64,000 bases of DNA. Source: B69-G16 sp964501905. GTDB taxonomy: Archaea; Thermoproteota; Thermoprotei; Thermofilales; B69-G16. The translations under genes and the position numbers were made by a program. Below the pieces are notes generated by a model. It was given only the letters and a program-made list of their open reading frames with translations. It searched no databases and was not told where the DNA came from. Of this stretch, positions 16,874 to 25,407 are shown in pieces (positions within the stretch are counted from its first letter, which is position 1; each line of letters opens with the position of its first letter). The DNA lies in the NCBI GenBank assembly GCA_964501905.1, contig CAZCTW010000003.1, positions 116,784 to 180,783 on the forward strand. The letters are read 5' to 3'.

Positions 16874-17533
16874 ATGAGAATAAAGTTGGTGATTTTCGAC
16901 CTAGACCAGACGCTAATAGACACGCTTCCCCGCTTTTTCAAAGTTTTCAATAAAACTTTGAAGAAATATGGATTAAGAGAAGTTGAATGGGACATCTTTT
17001 TGGAGAAGTATAAAGCTGATGATTTAGATTCTCTAATCTCTCCTCGTGTCCTCCTAGATGATTTTTGGAATACTTTCCTCGAAATCTACGATGAAGAACC
17101 GCCTTTAAACGATAGAGCTATCGAAGGAGCCGAAGAGACTCTATCCTGTCTTAGGAAATCCGGGGTGAAAATAGTAGTGGTTACGGGCCGTAAATCTCCT
17201 AAGGAAAAAGTGTGGGAAAACCTAAGGCTCTACGGCTTAGATAAATATGTTGACGCTGTTTTCACAGCAAGCTCTGTGCAAGATCTAGAGTTTAGATTTT
17301 CTAAAAAAGAGCTCCTAATCAAGGTCATAAGAGACTACGGAGTGTCAGAGAAGGAGGTTATGTTCGTGGGCGATTACAGGTACGATATGTTAAGTGGTAA
17401 AAAAGCCGGGGTATTTACCGTTGGAGTATTAACTGGCCACGAGAGCGAGGAAGTATTATTTAGTTATGGGGCGGATTTAGTAGTTGAGAGTGTGGCGTCT
17501 ATACCAGAGGTGCTCGAGAAGTTGAAGAGGTGA
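16874..17533 (+). CDS. HAD-superfamily hydrolase, phosphoglycolate-phosphatase-like
   Basis: 219 residues. HAD motif I is FDLDQT with D9 and D11 as nucleophile and acid. Motif II is VVVTGR, motif III lysine lies in FRFSKKELL, and motif IV is GDYRYDM. A helical cap lies between motifs I and II. The GGGAGGT right before the ATG has no spacer, while a TATA stretch (GTTTTATTTATT, 16839-16850) sits about 30 bases upstream, so initiation may be almost leaderless. The gene opens a five-gene operon with 4-base overlaps. Confidence 0.85.
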   Translation: MRIKLVIFDLDQTLIDTLPRFFKVFNKTLKKYGLREVEWDIFLEKYKADDLDSLISPRVLLDDFWNTFLEIYDEEPPLNDRAIEGAEETLSCLRKSGVKIVVVTGRKSPKEKVWENLRLYGLDKYVDAVFTASSVQDLEFRFSKKELLIKVIRDYGVSEKEVMFVGDYRYDMLSGKKAGVFTVGVLTGHESEEVLFSYGADLVVESVASIPEVLEKLKR

Positions 17534-18468
17534 TAGACGTGTTCCTAGCAGTGGGCAATATAAATTACGACTACTTAATTTACTCTAGAGAACCCCCTAG
17601 AGTCGATAGCAGAATAGAAGCCTACCGCTTTTTAATTGAAGCAGGAGGTTCTGCCTGTAACTTCGCTGTTTCCGTAGTAAAATTGGGGGTGAAGTGTGGA
17701 GTTTTAGGATGTGTAGGCGATGACGGAGATTGGCTCTTAAATAAATTGCGGGAGAGAGGAGTGGATACCTCGACTATCCTTAAAGTAGAGGGCGAAGCCA
17801 GTGGGCGAGTATTTGTAATAGTTGATAAAAATGGAGGTAGGACTATGATAGCCTATAAAGGCGCCAACAGGCATCTCGAGCCGGAAGTCGTTAAAAGTAT
17901 AGATATTAAAAAGTACAAGCACGTCCACGTCAGTGGACGTGAGGCTAGCATTGTAGAAGAGATAAACATGCTGACTCGCGAAAAAGCCGAAATTACTCTT
18001 TCTTATGACCCTGGCTCTACAATAGTAAGGAAATACCCTAGACTAGTTTTAAAGAGTTTGAAAAGAGTAGATTACCTTTTCGTAAACAAAGAAGAATACG
18101 ATTGTCTTCTCAAAGAAAATCGTATAGAAGATATAGGCGAAGTTTTCGAGCAATCGGACAGACTGAAGTACATATTCGTTAAACGCGGAGGCGCTGGAGC
18201 TCTAGCGTTGTGTAGGGACGGCGAGATTTCCGTTCCCGCGTTTAAAGTCGACGTCGTTGACACTACAGGCGCTGGAGATGTCTTTAACGCGGGTGTTTTA
18301 GTTGGCCTGAAGAAGGGGTTAAAGCTTAGAGATGCTCTCCTGTTAGGAAATGCCGTCGCGGCGTTAAAGATAACCAGAGAGGGAGCCCAATCGTCTCCTA
18401 CTCTCGAAGAAGTAAAATTCTTTCTTGAGGAAAGAGGTTATGGAGATATCCTAAGTTTTGAGGGTTAA
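17530..18468 (+). CDS. PfkB-family carbohydrate kinase
   Basis: 312 residues; GTG start overlapping the preceding stop as GTGA. The N-terminal signature GGSACNFAVSVVKLG and C-terminal DTTGAGDVFNAG with catalytic base D250 define the ribokinase/PfkB fold. It phosphorylates a sugar, nucleoside or similar alcohol; the substrate cannot be assigned from sequence. The preceding HAD phosphatase suggests paired kinase/phosphatase use on one metabolite. The next gene starts 3 bases later. Confidence 0.88.
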   Translation: MIDVFLAVGNINYDYLIYSREPPRVDSRIEAYRFLIEAGGSACNFAVSVVKLGVKCGVLGCVGDDGDWLLNKLRERGVDTSTILKVEGEASGRVFVIVDKNGGRTMIAYKGANRHLEPEVVKSIDIKKYKHVHVSGREASIVEEINMLTREKAEITLSYDPGSTIVRKYPRLVLKSLKRVDYLFVNKEEYDCLLKENRIEDIGEVFEQSDRLKYIFVKRGGAGALALCRDGEISVPAFKVDVVDTTGAGDVFNAGVLVGLKKGLKLRDALLLGNAVAALKITREGAQSSPTLEEVKFFLEERGYGDILSFEG

Positions 18469-18470
18469 AA

Positions 18471-18881
18471 TTGGCAAAGATACAGGTAGTTTCTTCTAGG
18501 AAATTCGCGTTTAAGGAAGAAGTTTTTGAGAATGTCCTCGTAGTTTTCATTTATGAGGGAAAATCCCCTTCTAGAATTTCCTTAGAAGAGCTGACCGCTT
18601 TTTTAAAGGAGAACTTCGATGAAAAGCTAGTGATACTATATCCGTGCTTTTCGAAAAATTGGTTTTTCGACAAAGTTTTTTTAGATATAGCTTTAAAGCT
18701 ATCCTTTAGGTTAAAAGAAGCAGGTGTAAAAACTAGAGTCGTTTATCCTAGTTATGAGAGGAGCTTCACTTTGATACCATCTTCTAAACGTTACCTTATT
18801 CTTGAAGCTAACATAGAATATAATCAGCGGTGGAGAGATGTCCATCGTAAGGCTTTCAACGGGAATAAGGGAAGTAGATAG
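18471..18881 (+). CDS. Hypothetical protein in kinase/KaiC operon
   Basis: 136 residues, TTG start two bases after the PfkB stop. It reads as a single alpha/beta domain (VLVVFIYEG, EKLVILYPCF, GVKTRVVYPSY) with no recognised motif. Its end overlaps the KaiC-like ATPase by 44 bases, so it is very likely cotranslated with it. No function assigned. Confidence 0.65.
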   Translation: MAKIQVVSSRKFAFKEEVFENVLVVFIYEGKSPSRISLEELTAFLKENFDEKLVILYPCFSKNWFFDKVFLDIALKLSFRLKEAGVKTRVVYPSYERSFTLIPSSKRYLILEANIEYNQRWRDVHRKAFNGNKGSR

Positions 18882-19632
18882 AATGCTAATGGGCGGTATT
18901 CCGCGAGGCTTTCTAGTAGCAGTGGTAGGCGAACCGGGCTGCGGTAAGACTATCTTCTGTCTACACTTTATAAACGCCGGGTTAAAGAGAGGAGAGAGGG
19001 GGATATTCGTTACAACAGAGGAAAGCAGAGAATCTATAATAAGACAGGCAGAGCAGTTCAACTTCAACTTCTCTCAAGCGGTGAAAAGCAGAGACTTAGT
19101 GATTATTGACGCCTTAATGAGGAGGAGGAACGACCCCCTATCACTCACCTCTTTAGATCCAGAGGAATTAGTGAGAAAAATAATAGAAGTAAAGAAGAAG
19201 CTAGGACATGGTCATGTTAGGCTAGTTATCGATAGTTTATCAGCTTTTTGGCTAGATAAGCCCGCCGTGGCCAGGAAGTATTCCTACTTTATAAAGAAGG
19301 TTTTAACACAGTGGAATTTTACAATACTAGCTACTTCCCAGTACGCCATAAGCACGTCAGAAGCTTTTGGCTTCGGAATAGAACATGTAGCCGACGGAAT
19401 TATAAGATTCAGAAAAGCGATAAGAAACGGCGCGTTAAAAAGATATTTCATAATTGAGAAAATGAGGCAAACCCCCCACGACCTAAGAATGTACGAAATA
19501 GAGATAGTAAACGGCGTAGGTATAGTAGTTAAGCGGCCAACGATCTACCGTAAAGAGGATATAGTATTGCCGGAACATGTTAGAGAGAAAATTATCGAAG
19601 TTAAGAAACGTAAGGAATCCGAGATACCATGA
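18838..19632 (+). CDS. Single-domain KaiC/GvpD-type RecA-superfamily ATPase
   Basis: 264 residues. Walker A is GEPGCGKT (31-38). The KaiC-type catalytic glutamates are in TTEES after strand 2, and Walker B is VRLVIDSLSAF. It has one KaiC domain only and no HhH, so it is not a RadA paralogue. Archaeal single-domain KaiC proteins act in signalling or regulatory complexes. It overlaps the orphan gene upstream by 44 bases and the radical SAM gene downstream by 4, suggesting a functional link to one of them. Confidence 0.85.
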   Translation: MSIVRLSTGIREVDRMLMGGIPRGFLVAVVGEPGCGKTIFCLHFINAGLKRGERGIFVTTEESRESIIRQAEQFNFNFSQAVKSRDLVIIDALMRRRNDPLSLTSLDPEELVRKIIEVKKKLGHGHVRLVIDSLSAFWLDKPAVARKYSYFIKKVLTQWNFTILATSQYAISTSEAFGFGIEHVADGIIRFRKAIRNGALKRYFIIEKMRQTPHDLRMYEIEIVNGVGIVVKRPTIYRKEDIVLPEHVREKIIEVKKRKESEIP

Positions 19633-20816
19633 AATTCCGGATTAGTCTAAGCGATCTCTACGTGAAGAAAATCCTACTCCGGGAAGAGCTTAAAAGGAAG
19701 ATGGGGAAAGACTCGATAGCTAAAGCTCTCAATGATTTTCACGCCAAGAGAAAACCCAGGCCATGCGGTTTAACAATCCATAGCGTCGTAGGTTGTTCTT
19801 ATAGGTGCACTTACTGTTACATACCAGATATGGGTTTTAGCAACGAAATCCCTAGACCCTATGGATTAAACAAGGAAGAGCTTCTCTACGCTCTCCTTTC
19901 TAACCCTTACTTCTACCCAAGTTTAAAAGGTACTTATCTAGCCTTTGGAAGTATAGGAGAACCCTTCCACCTTGTAGGCATTAGAAAAACTCTAAAATAT
20001 ATGGAAGCTATAGCTTCGAATCTTCGAAATCCTATACAATCCTCTACCAAAGCTTACCTGACCGACGCCGCCGCTGAGCGCCTAGCTGCTTTTAAAAAAT
20101 ACCCCCTCAATATCCTAGTGACTATAATCACGCTCCATCACTTCGATAGGCTCGAGCCGGCTGCGCCTACACCGATTCAAAGATTCGAAACAATTGAAAA
20201 AATAAAATCATCAGGGTTAAATCCTATTTTATTCTTCCGGCCCGTTATCCCAGGAGTAAATGTGGAGGAGGCTGAAGAGATATTTAGAGAGGCTAAACGC
20301 AGAGGGGCGGTCGGCGTCGTAATAGGTGGTTTAAGAGTTACGAAGAGAATTTTGAGAAATCTCGAGCGGGCGGGTTTTAATCTATCGGAGATAAAGGCCA
20401 GGGTAAAATCCAAGGCTTTGAAGAAGCAGGTGGAGGTTTACACGCATGATTTAAAAGAGGAATTACTTAAGATTGCTAAAAAAAGCGGGCTAGTGCCTTT
20501 CTTCTCTGCTTGTTGCGCTAATACCTTTAACGTAATGCTGGCTTTAGGAGAGAGGATACCGTGCTCAGGGCTCTGTTTTATTAATAAATCCTTCTGCACA
20601 AATTGTCCAGTCAACTGTAAAGGAATAGAAGTAGTTATAGATGAGGAAGAGTTCAAAAGATCCTTTAAGAGGATTATAGGGATTGAACCTAGAAAGATTG
20701 AAATTGGCGAATACCTTATAGAGATAAAAGCAGGCACTAGGCGTAAAATTCTAAGGAAAAAAGCGTTAATCAAAATTCTCGAGAGTATTTACCGCAGAAA
20801 AATAAAAATAGCTTAA
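19629..20816 (+). CDS. Radical SAM protein with extra C-terminal Cys cluster
   Basis: 395 residues. The radical SAM motif CSYRCTYC (C56, C60, C63) is followed by a spore-photoproduct-lyase-like core (YLAFGSIGEPFHL, FRPVIPGV). A C-terminal segment has eight Cys (SACC, CSGLC, CTNCPVNC), enough for an auxiliary Fe-S cluster. A ribosome-binding-type overlap (ATGA) joins it to the KaiC-like ATPase. Substrate unknown; DNA photoproduct repair is possible but not supported by more than general core similarity. Confidence 0.82.
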   Translation: MKFRISLSDLYVKKILLREELKRKMGKDSIAKALNDFHAKRKPRPCGLTIHSVVGCSYRCTYCYIPDMGFSNEIPRPYGLNKEELLYALLSNPYFYPSLKGTYLAFGSIGEPFHLVGIRKTLKYMEAIASNLRNPIQSSTKAYLTDAAAERLAAFKKYPLNILVTIITLHHFDRLEPAAPTPIQRFETIEKIKSSGLNPILFFRPVIPGVNVEEAEEIFREAKRRGAVGVVIGGLRVTKRILRNLERAGFNLSEIKARVKSKALKKQVEVYTHDLKEELLKIAKKSGLVPFFSACCANTFNVMLALGERIPCSGLCFINKSFCTNCPVNCKGIEVVIDEEEFKRSFKRIIGIEPRKIEIGEYLIEIKAGTRRKILRKKALIKILESIYRRKIKIA

Positions 20817-20920
20817 GAGAATTATCTCTTTAGTGGAGTCTTTCTCGCAAAATACTATTGACCACTTCGTAAAAAATATTAAGACACTATTTCTCTTATA
20901 GATACGCCAGGGTCGAGAAT

Positions 20921-21937
20921 ATGAGTATTAAAGTAGCTATTAACGGATTCGGCAGAATCGGAAGACTATTCTATAGAGCCGCACTTAAAGACCCAGAATT
21001 TATGAAAAAATTTGAGATAGTAGCCGTAAACGACCTAGCTGCCCCCAACATATTAGCTTACCTCCTCAAGTACGACTCTATCCACGGAATTTTAAAAAAC
21101 GATATTTCATTTAAAGAAAACGCGATAATCGTAGACGATATGGAGATAAAAGTTTTCCAGATACCAGACCCTGCAAAACTCCCATGGAAAGAGCTAGGAA
21201 TAGATATAGTCCTAGAATCTACGGGCAGATTCAGGGACCGTGAAAACGCATCAAAACACCTAAAGGCGGGCGCCAAAAGGGTAGTTATATCAGCGCCTGC
21301 AAAAGAACCCGACATAACCGTCGTTATGGGAGTAAACCATGAGTCTTATAACCCCGAAAAACACTACATAATATCCAATGCCTCTTGTACAACCAACGCC
21401 CTGGCGCCCGTAGTCAAAGTACTCTACGAGAATTTCGGCTTTGTAAAAGGCTTCATGACCACGACCCATGCATATACAAACGATCAGAGGCTACTAGACC
21501 TAGTCCACAGAGATTTCAGGAGAGCTCGCGCCGCGGCGGTATCTATAATTCTGACGACAACCGGAGCCGCCAGAGCTATAGGACTAGTAATCCCTGAGCT
21601 TAAGGGAAGACTTGATGGCGTAGCCTTGAGAGTTCCCGTCGCCGACGGTTCCATTGTTGACTTAGTAGCCGAGGTAGAGAAAGAAGTCACAAAGGAAGAG
21701 GTTAATGAGGCCTTTAAGAAAGCCGCTGAAGGCAAGCTAAAGGGAATACTTGAGTATACCGAGGAGCCCATAGTCTCCATCGATATAATAGGCAACCCCC
21801 ACTCAGCAATAGTCGACGGACTAAGCACTAACGCGATAGGCAACATGGTCAAGGTATTCGCCTGGTACGACAACGAGTGGGGCTTTAGCTGCAGACTGGT
21901 AGATTTAATGAAGTATATGGCCGAGAAAGGCCTCTAA
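20921..21937 (+). CDS. gap: Bacterial-type (class I) glyceraldehyde-3-phosphate dehydrogenase
   Basis: 338 residues. Class I features are the N-terminal INGFGRIGR dinucleotide motif, SNASCTTN with catalytic C156, TTTHAYTNDQ with the catalytic His, and WYDNEWGFSCR near the end. Archaea normally carry the unrelated-looking class II enzyme, so this is a bacterial-type gene. The Asp in VND (D38) points to NAD preference. It catalyses phosphorylating oxidation of GAP to 1,3-bisphosphoglycerate; pgk lies 2.2 kb away on the other strand. TTATAG about 24 bases before the ATG suggests leaderless transcription. Confidence 0.96.
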   Translation: MSIKVAINGFGRIGRLFYRAALKDPEFMKKFEIVAVNDLAAPNILAYLLKYDSIHGILKNDISFKENAIIVDDMEIKVFQIPDPAKLPWKELGIDIVLESTGRFRDRENASKHLKAGAKRVVISAPAKEPDITVVMGVNHESYNPEKHYIISNASCTTNALAPVVKVLYENFGFVKGFMTTTHAYTNDQRLLDLVHRDFRRARAAAVSIILTTTGAARAIGLVIPELKGRLDGVALRVPVADGSIVDLVAEVEKEVTKEEVNEAFKKAAEGKLKGILEYTEEPIVSIDIIGNPHSAIVDGLSTNAIGNMVKVFAWYDNEWGFSCRLVDLMKYMAEKGL

Positions 21938-21948
21938 TTCTCGAGTAA

Positions 21949-21971
21949 ATTTATTTTCTTTATGTTATTCT
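21949..21971 (+). terminator. T-rich terminator after gap
   Basis: A T-rich stretch (ATTTATTTTCTTTATGTTATT) begins 11 bases after the gap stop codon, fitting archaeal intrinsic termination. Between it and the sRNA at 22083 nothing else is seen. Confidence 0.4.
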
Positions 21972-22082
21972 TGGATTATTACTGAGGCTAACAATTTTTA
22001 AAGCCTTAAGGTAAAGTTTTAATATTCTATTGTGTTTGTCGGAAAGATGCTTGCATTTGCTAGCTAGTGAATAAGAAAATTT

Positions 22083-22142
22083 GCTTTTCAGCCCTGCACG
22101 GGTCTTTCATCGTTCAATCCTTTCGAGCTTCATCATCTAAGC
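22083..22142 (-). ncRNA. C/D box 2'-O-methylation guide sRNA
   Basis: On the minus strand this 60-nt stretch has a terminal stem (GCTT at the 5' end, AAGC at the 3' end), box C ATGATGA (22130-22136), D' TTGA (22114-22117), C' CGATGA (22107-22112) and box D CTGA (22088-22091). The two guide spacers are 12 nt (22118-22129) and 15 nt (22092-22106). By the N+5 rule they would direct methylation of the U at position 5 of TCCTTTCGAGCT and the G at position 5 of CCCTGCACGGGTC in their targets. It lies antisense in the gap between gap and the XRE regulator. Box layout and stem are seen; the targets were not identified. Confidence 0.8.
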
Positions 22143-22162
22143 ATTAAAATATCTCCAGAAGT

Positions 22163-22184
22163 AGTATATATCTTAGTTGGTGAG
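22163..22184 (+). promoter_or_regulatory. TATA box and ribosome binding site of XRE regulator
   Basis: AGTATATATCTTA (22163-22175) is a TATA box, and GGTGAG (22179-22184) lies 4 bases before GTG 22189. This favours that start over the upstream TTG 22177 and GTG 22180. Confidence 0.5.
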
Positions 22185-22188
22185 TTTT

Positions 22189-22926
22189 GTGGCTGAGATA
22201 TCAGATTCCATATTGAGGGAAATAGCTACGAAAATAGCCGGAGATATAGTTCTCTCCCAAAACCCAGGTAAAGCTATGAAAAGGTGGCGTGAGACTTTTC
22301 GCATATCACAAATAGAGATAGCTCAGAAAATGAAAGTTTCCTCTTCGGTTATAAGCGATTATGAAAGTGGTCGAAGGAAATCTCCCGGAGCTAGGTTTAT
22401 CAAGAAGTTCGTGAACAGCCTAATAGAGGTGGATATAGAAAGAGGTAGAGAAGTTCTCTCCAATCTCTTAAGGATAATTCTGGGAGGGAGTAAACTGTAC
22501 GAAGCAGTAATTGACATGAGAGAATTTTTAAAACCCATATCTGTGGAAGATTTCTGTGGAAAAATTAATGCGGAAATAGTCGTGAGCGCCGGTGCGGAGT
22601 CTGCACTCCTGTACGGATACACGGTGGTTGATAGTATTAAGCTAGTTCTCGAGGTGCCTTCATATGAGTATATAAGGCTCTACGGAGCGACAACTCAGAG
22701 AGCGGCGATATTTACCAGGGTAACTTTCGGCAGGAGTCCGATGGTCGCTATTAAGGCTATGCAAGCGGGTATGGGAGGGTTAAGACCGGCGCTTGTCGTA
22801 ATGCACGGTCCTACCCGCATGGACAGATTGGCAGAGACTATAGCTAAGAAAGAAGGGATACCTTTAGCGATTTCTCGCGTTTCTTCAGTCGAGGAGCTTC
22901 TCGAGTTGTTGAAGAAGATAAGATAG
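22189..22926 (+). CDS. XRE-type HTH transcriptional regulator, archaeal
   Basis: 245 residues from GTG 22189. Residues 30-95 form a Cro/C1-type HTH (MKRWRETFRISQIEIAQKM, SSVISDYESGRRKSPG). The C-terminal half is a conserved archaeal domain of unknown ligand (AGAESALLYGYTVVDSIKL, PMVAIKAMQAGMGGLRPALV) resembling a dissected ligand-binding fold. It belongs to the widespread euryarchaeal/crenarchaeal 'putative HTH-type transcriptional regulator' family whose regulon is unknown. Its stop lies one base from the facing hsp20 stop. Confidence 0.85.
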   Translation: MAEISDSILREIATKIAGDIVLSQNPGKAMKRWRETFRISQIEIAQKMKVSSSVISDYESGRRKSPGARFIKKFVNSLIEVDIERGREVLSNLLRIILGGSKLYEAVIDMREFLKPISVEDFCGKINAEIVVSAGAESALLYGYTVVDSIKLVLEVPSYEYIRLYGATTQRAAIFTRVTFGRSPMVAIKAMQAGMGGLRPALVVMHGPTRMDRLAETIAKKEGIPLAISRVSSVEELLELLKKIR

Positions 22927-22927
22927 G

Positions 22928-23359
22928 TTATTCTATCCGAACTCGATACATTTTATGTTTCTTGGGCAATCTTATCTCTAGAATGCAGCCTCTGAGTCTC
23001 GCTTTAGCTTTCTTAGCATCGACTAGGGTAGGTAACAATATTTCTTTCCTATACATATGATAGCTGGTCCTGCCGTAAGTCACTAAATCGTTGAAGAGAG
23101 CTTTTTCACTCATTTTAGCCTCAATTATCAATTTCTCCTCGGTTGCTACTACTTTAACGTCTTCTTTCTTCCTGACATATGGGAGATCTACCCGGACGAT
23201 AATCTCGTCCGGCGTCTCTTCTATCTCGTATAGGGGTTCTAGGCATTTATGCTCGAAATCGAATAAGGGTTTGAAAAGTTCTCTCTCTATCTCTTTTAAA
23301 GTTCTCTCTATCTCTTCATGTATTTTCCTTATTCTGTCAAATACCCATTCCTCGCCCAT
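22928..23359 (-). CDS. Hsp20/alpha-crystallin small heat shock protein
   Basis: 143 residues. A helical N-terminal arm (RIRKIHEEIERTLKEIERE) precedes the alpha-crystallin domain with DEIIVRVDLPYVRKKEDVKV and EEKLIIEAK. The closing strand carries ARLRGCILEIRLPK in place of the more usual NGVLEI. The C-terminal extension is short (MYRVRIE) and lacks a clear IxI motif except VRI. ATP-independent holdase chaperone by family. It lies 10 bases after the PAC2 gene on the same strand, so the two proteostasis genes are likely cotranscribed. Confidence 0.88.
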   Translation of the reverse strand: MGEEWVFDRIRKIHEEIERTLKEIERELFKPLFDFEHKCLEPLYEIEETPDEIIVRVDLPYVRKKEDVKVVATEEKLIIEAKMSEKALFNDLVTYGRTSYHMYRKEILLPTLVDAKKAKARLRGCILEIRLPKKHKMYRVRIE

Positions 23360-23369
23360 TCGAGCCCCC

Positions 23370-24110
23370 TCACGCGTACATAAGCGGAACTGCGTATTCG
23401 TATTCTTTGCTCGAAGCTTTAAGAGAGCTAACGGTCCTCTGCATTAACTCTCTAAGCTTTAGCCTAATCTCCTCCTCCTGTTGTAAGAGTGGATTCACAT
23501 TTATCGTTATCCCCAACAGTTTACTCAAAGCTTCGAGGGCCGCGGCAGCGGCCCCTGGGTCTGGGTAGTTCGCGTAAGACTCCGCCAGAAGTATTATAGC
23601 TGGATACTTCACTTTCATACACTCCTTTAGAATAGTCGCGTATACCCCGGCGATAAAACCATTCTTAAACAATTCAATACCGGCATTTTCTAATTTTTTC
23701 CTATCCTCTTCAAGGATAGCTGCTCCGTAGACTTTCGGCTTCTTTATTTCAATCCTGTTAGGTGCAGGTATTCCGCCTATCATAATGATACGTTTTGCCT
23801 CGATCTCCTCAACTAAAGATACTATTTTCTTAGCTAAGGGTGTGAACTGATTAGGCAGTATAGGTATTTCAGAAATTAAAACTACTTTATCGTCGTCCGC
23901 GTGAAGTCTTATAGGCGCTGTGGGTTTAGTATCGTGAAACACAAGTATAGGCGGGAATTTTGGAGAGTCTAAAAATGCCGCCTCTTTCATATTAAAAGAT
24001 TTGATTAAAAAGGAAGAGGATATGGCGCCTACAAGTCCTATATCCGGCAATCCTATTATTATAGTGCTGTTCTTCGGCAGAGAGTTCCTCTTTACAATCT
24101 CTATGCTCAT
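23370..24110 (-). CDS. PAC2-family proteasome assembly chaperone homologue
   Basis: 246 residues with the PAC2 signatures IIIGLPDIGLVGAISSSFLI at the N-terminus and RIIMIGGIPAPNR plus GFIAGVYATIL in the middle. The C-terminus is helical (LRELMQRTVSSLKASSKEYE). Archaeal homologues of eukaryotic PAC2 act as proteasome-associated ATP-independent factors. It sits between pgk (4 bases upstream) and hsp20, forming a minus-strand pgk-pac2-hsp20 unit. Confidence 0.9.
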   Translation of the reverse strand: MSIEIVKRNSLPKNSTIIIGLPDIGLVGAISSSFLIKSFNMKEAAFLDSPKFPPILVFHDTKPTAPIRLHADDDKVVLISEIPILPNQFTPLAKKIVSLVEEIEAKRIIMIGGIPAPNRIEIKKPKVYGAAILEEDRKKLENAGIELFKNGFIAGVYATILKECMKVKYPAIILLAESYANYPDPGAAAAALEALSKLLGITINVNPLLQQEEEIRLKLRELMQRTVSSLKASSKEYEYAVPLMYA

Positions 24111-24114
24111 AATC

Positions 24115-25344
24115 TCACTTGGAATACTTCTTTAAGGCTTCTACCACGGGGAGAGAGCCTTTAATCAAATACTCTATTAAAGCGCCTCCGGCCGTGCTAA
24201 CGTAGCTAAACTTCTCTAGGTATCCCAGCTTCCTCGCGGCGGCTATGGTGTGACCACCACCTATTAAGGAAAACGCCTGAGAAGACGTTATAGAATTGAA
24301 GATTTTCTCGGTACCTGGGCTAAAGGCGTTTTCCTCGAAAACTCCCATAGGCCCGTTCATGACGACTGTACTTGCCTCTTTAATTTTAGAAGCGTAAAGC
24401 TCGGAGGTTTCATGTCCTATGTCCTTAATTAAATACTGCGTGGGTAGATCTTCTATGCGAATTTCCTTTCTAGAACCTTCAACGTCGATGGCTACGTCTA
24501 AGGGTAACAATATCTTATCCTCATATTTATCCAACAGCTCGGCAATTTTATCTCTCAAGCCTAAAAACTTCTTCTTCTCCAGTACTTTCACATTTCCCTC
24601 GCCTAAATCGACGTCGCGAGAATATAGGAACAGATTTGCAACCAGTCCACCAGTCAATATATAGTCGGCTATTCCCTGACTTAAGACGGCATAGGATAAA
24701 TCAGCGGAATCCTCGGCTTTTGCTCCGCCGAGGATGTAAACACAAGGATGTTCAGGGCTGTTTCTAACCTTGTAAAGCACTTTTAGCTCTTGCTCCATAA
24801 CTCGTCCAGCGACTACTTCTTTAGCTACGGGCATGAAGCCAACCATGGATGCGTGAGACCTATGCGCAGCCGCAAATGCGTCGACACAGAATACGTCTAG
24901 GAGCGGGGCTAACTCCTGTACAAGTTTGCTTTTCGCATGCTCTTCTGGGGGTAATTTCTTTGTTTCTCCCTCCCACATTCTGACGTTTTCTAGCAGCAAT
25001 ACTTCTCCATTTTTTAACTCTTTAATAGCTTTCTTAGCTTTCTCGCCGAAGATATCATCGACGAATTTTACTAGGCGTCGAAGTATTTCGCTGAGTCTCT
25101 CGGAGTGTTCTCTAAGACTTATGAAATCCGGTTCGCCTTTTCTACCCTGATGAGCGAGAATTACAACTTTAGCCTTTCTCTCCACGAGTTCTTGTATAGT
25201 TCGAGAGTGAGTCCTTATTCTGGAGTCGTCTAATAGTTTTTTAGTGCTAAGATCAACGGGGCTGTTAAAGTCAACCCTAACGAAAACACATTTTCCCTCA
25301 ATTTCAACATCGTCAAGTGTCTTTATTCCCAACTCTTCTATCAT
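24115..25344 (-). CDS. pgk: Phosphoglycerate kinase
   Basis: 409 residues. Conserved stretches are VFVRVDFNSPVD (N-terminal substrate loop), EVLLLENVRMWEGE, GGAKAEDS and the nucleotide-binding GPMGVFEENAFSPGT with GGGHTIAAARKLG near the C-terminus. It interconverts 1,3-bisphosphoglycerate and 3-phosphoglycerate with ADP/ATP. A TATA box and a GGTGAG ribosome binding site precede the ATG. It leads a minus-strand unit with PAC2 and Hsp20. Confidence 0.97.
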   Translation of the reverse strand: MIEELGIKTLDDVEIEGKCVFVRVDFNSPVDLSTKKLLDDSRIRTHSRTIQELVERKAKVVILAHQGRKGEPDFISLREHSERLSEILRRLVKFVDDIFGEKAKKAIKELKNGEVLLLENVRMWEGETKKLPPEEHAKSKLVQELAPLLDVFCVDAFAAAHRSHASMVGFMPVAKEVVAGRVMEQELKVLYKVRNSPEHPCVYILGGAKAEDSADLSYAVLSQGIADYILTGGLVANLFLYSRDVDLGEGNVKVLEKKKFLGLRDKIAELLDKYEDKILLPLDVAIDVEGSRKEIRIEDLPTQYLIKDIGHETSELYASKIKEASTVVMNGPMGVFEENAFSPGTEKIFNSITSSQAFSLIGGGHTIAAARKLGYLEKFSYVSTAGGALIEYLIKGSLPVVEALKKYSK

Positions 25345-25347
25345 AAA

Positions 25348-25383
25348 CTCACCAAGATACTAGACCAGAGAACTAATATATAG
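25348..25383 (-). promoter_or_regulatory. pgk promoter and ribosome binding site
   Basis: On the minus strand CTATATATTAG (25373-25383) and GGTGAG (25348-25353) sit 29-39 and 4-9 bases before the pgk ATG. The near-symmetric TATA may also serve the divergent asparaginase gene. Confidence 0.6.
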
Positions 25384-25407
25384 ATTATGACTACCTTGAA
25401 TTTTCAT

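Noticed and set aside
18838..19632. KaiC-like ATPase as another RadA paralogue
   Set aside because: It has the KaiC-type TTEE motif and lacks RadA-specific blocks and HhH.
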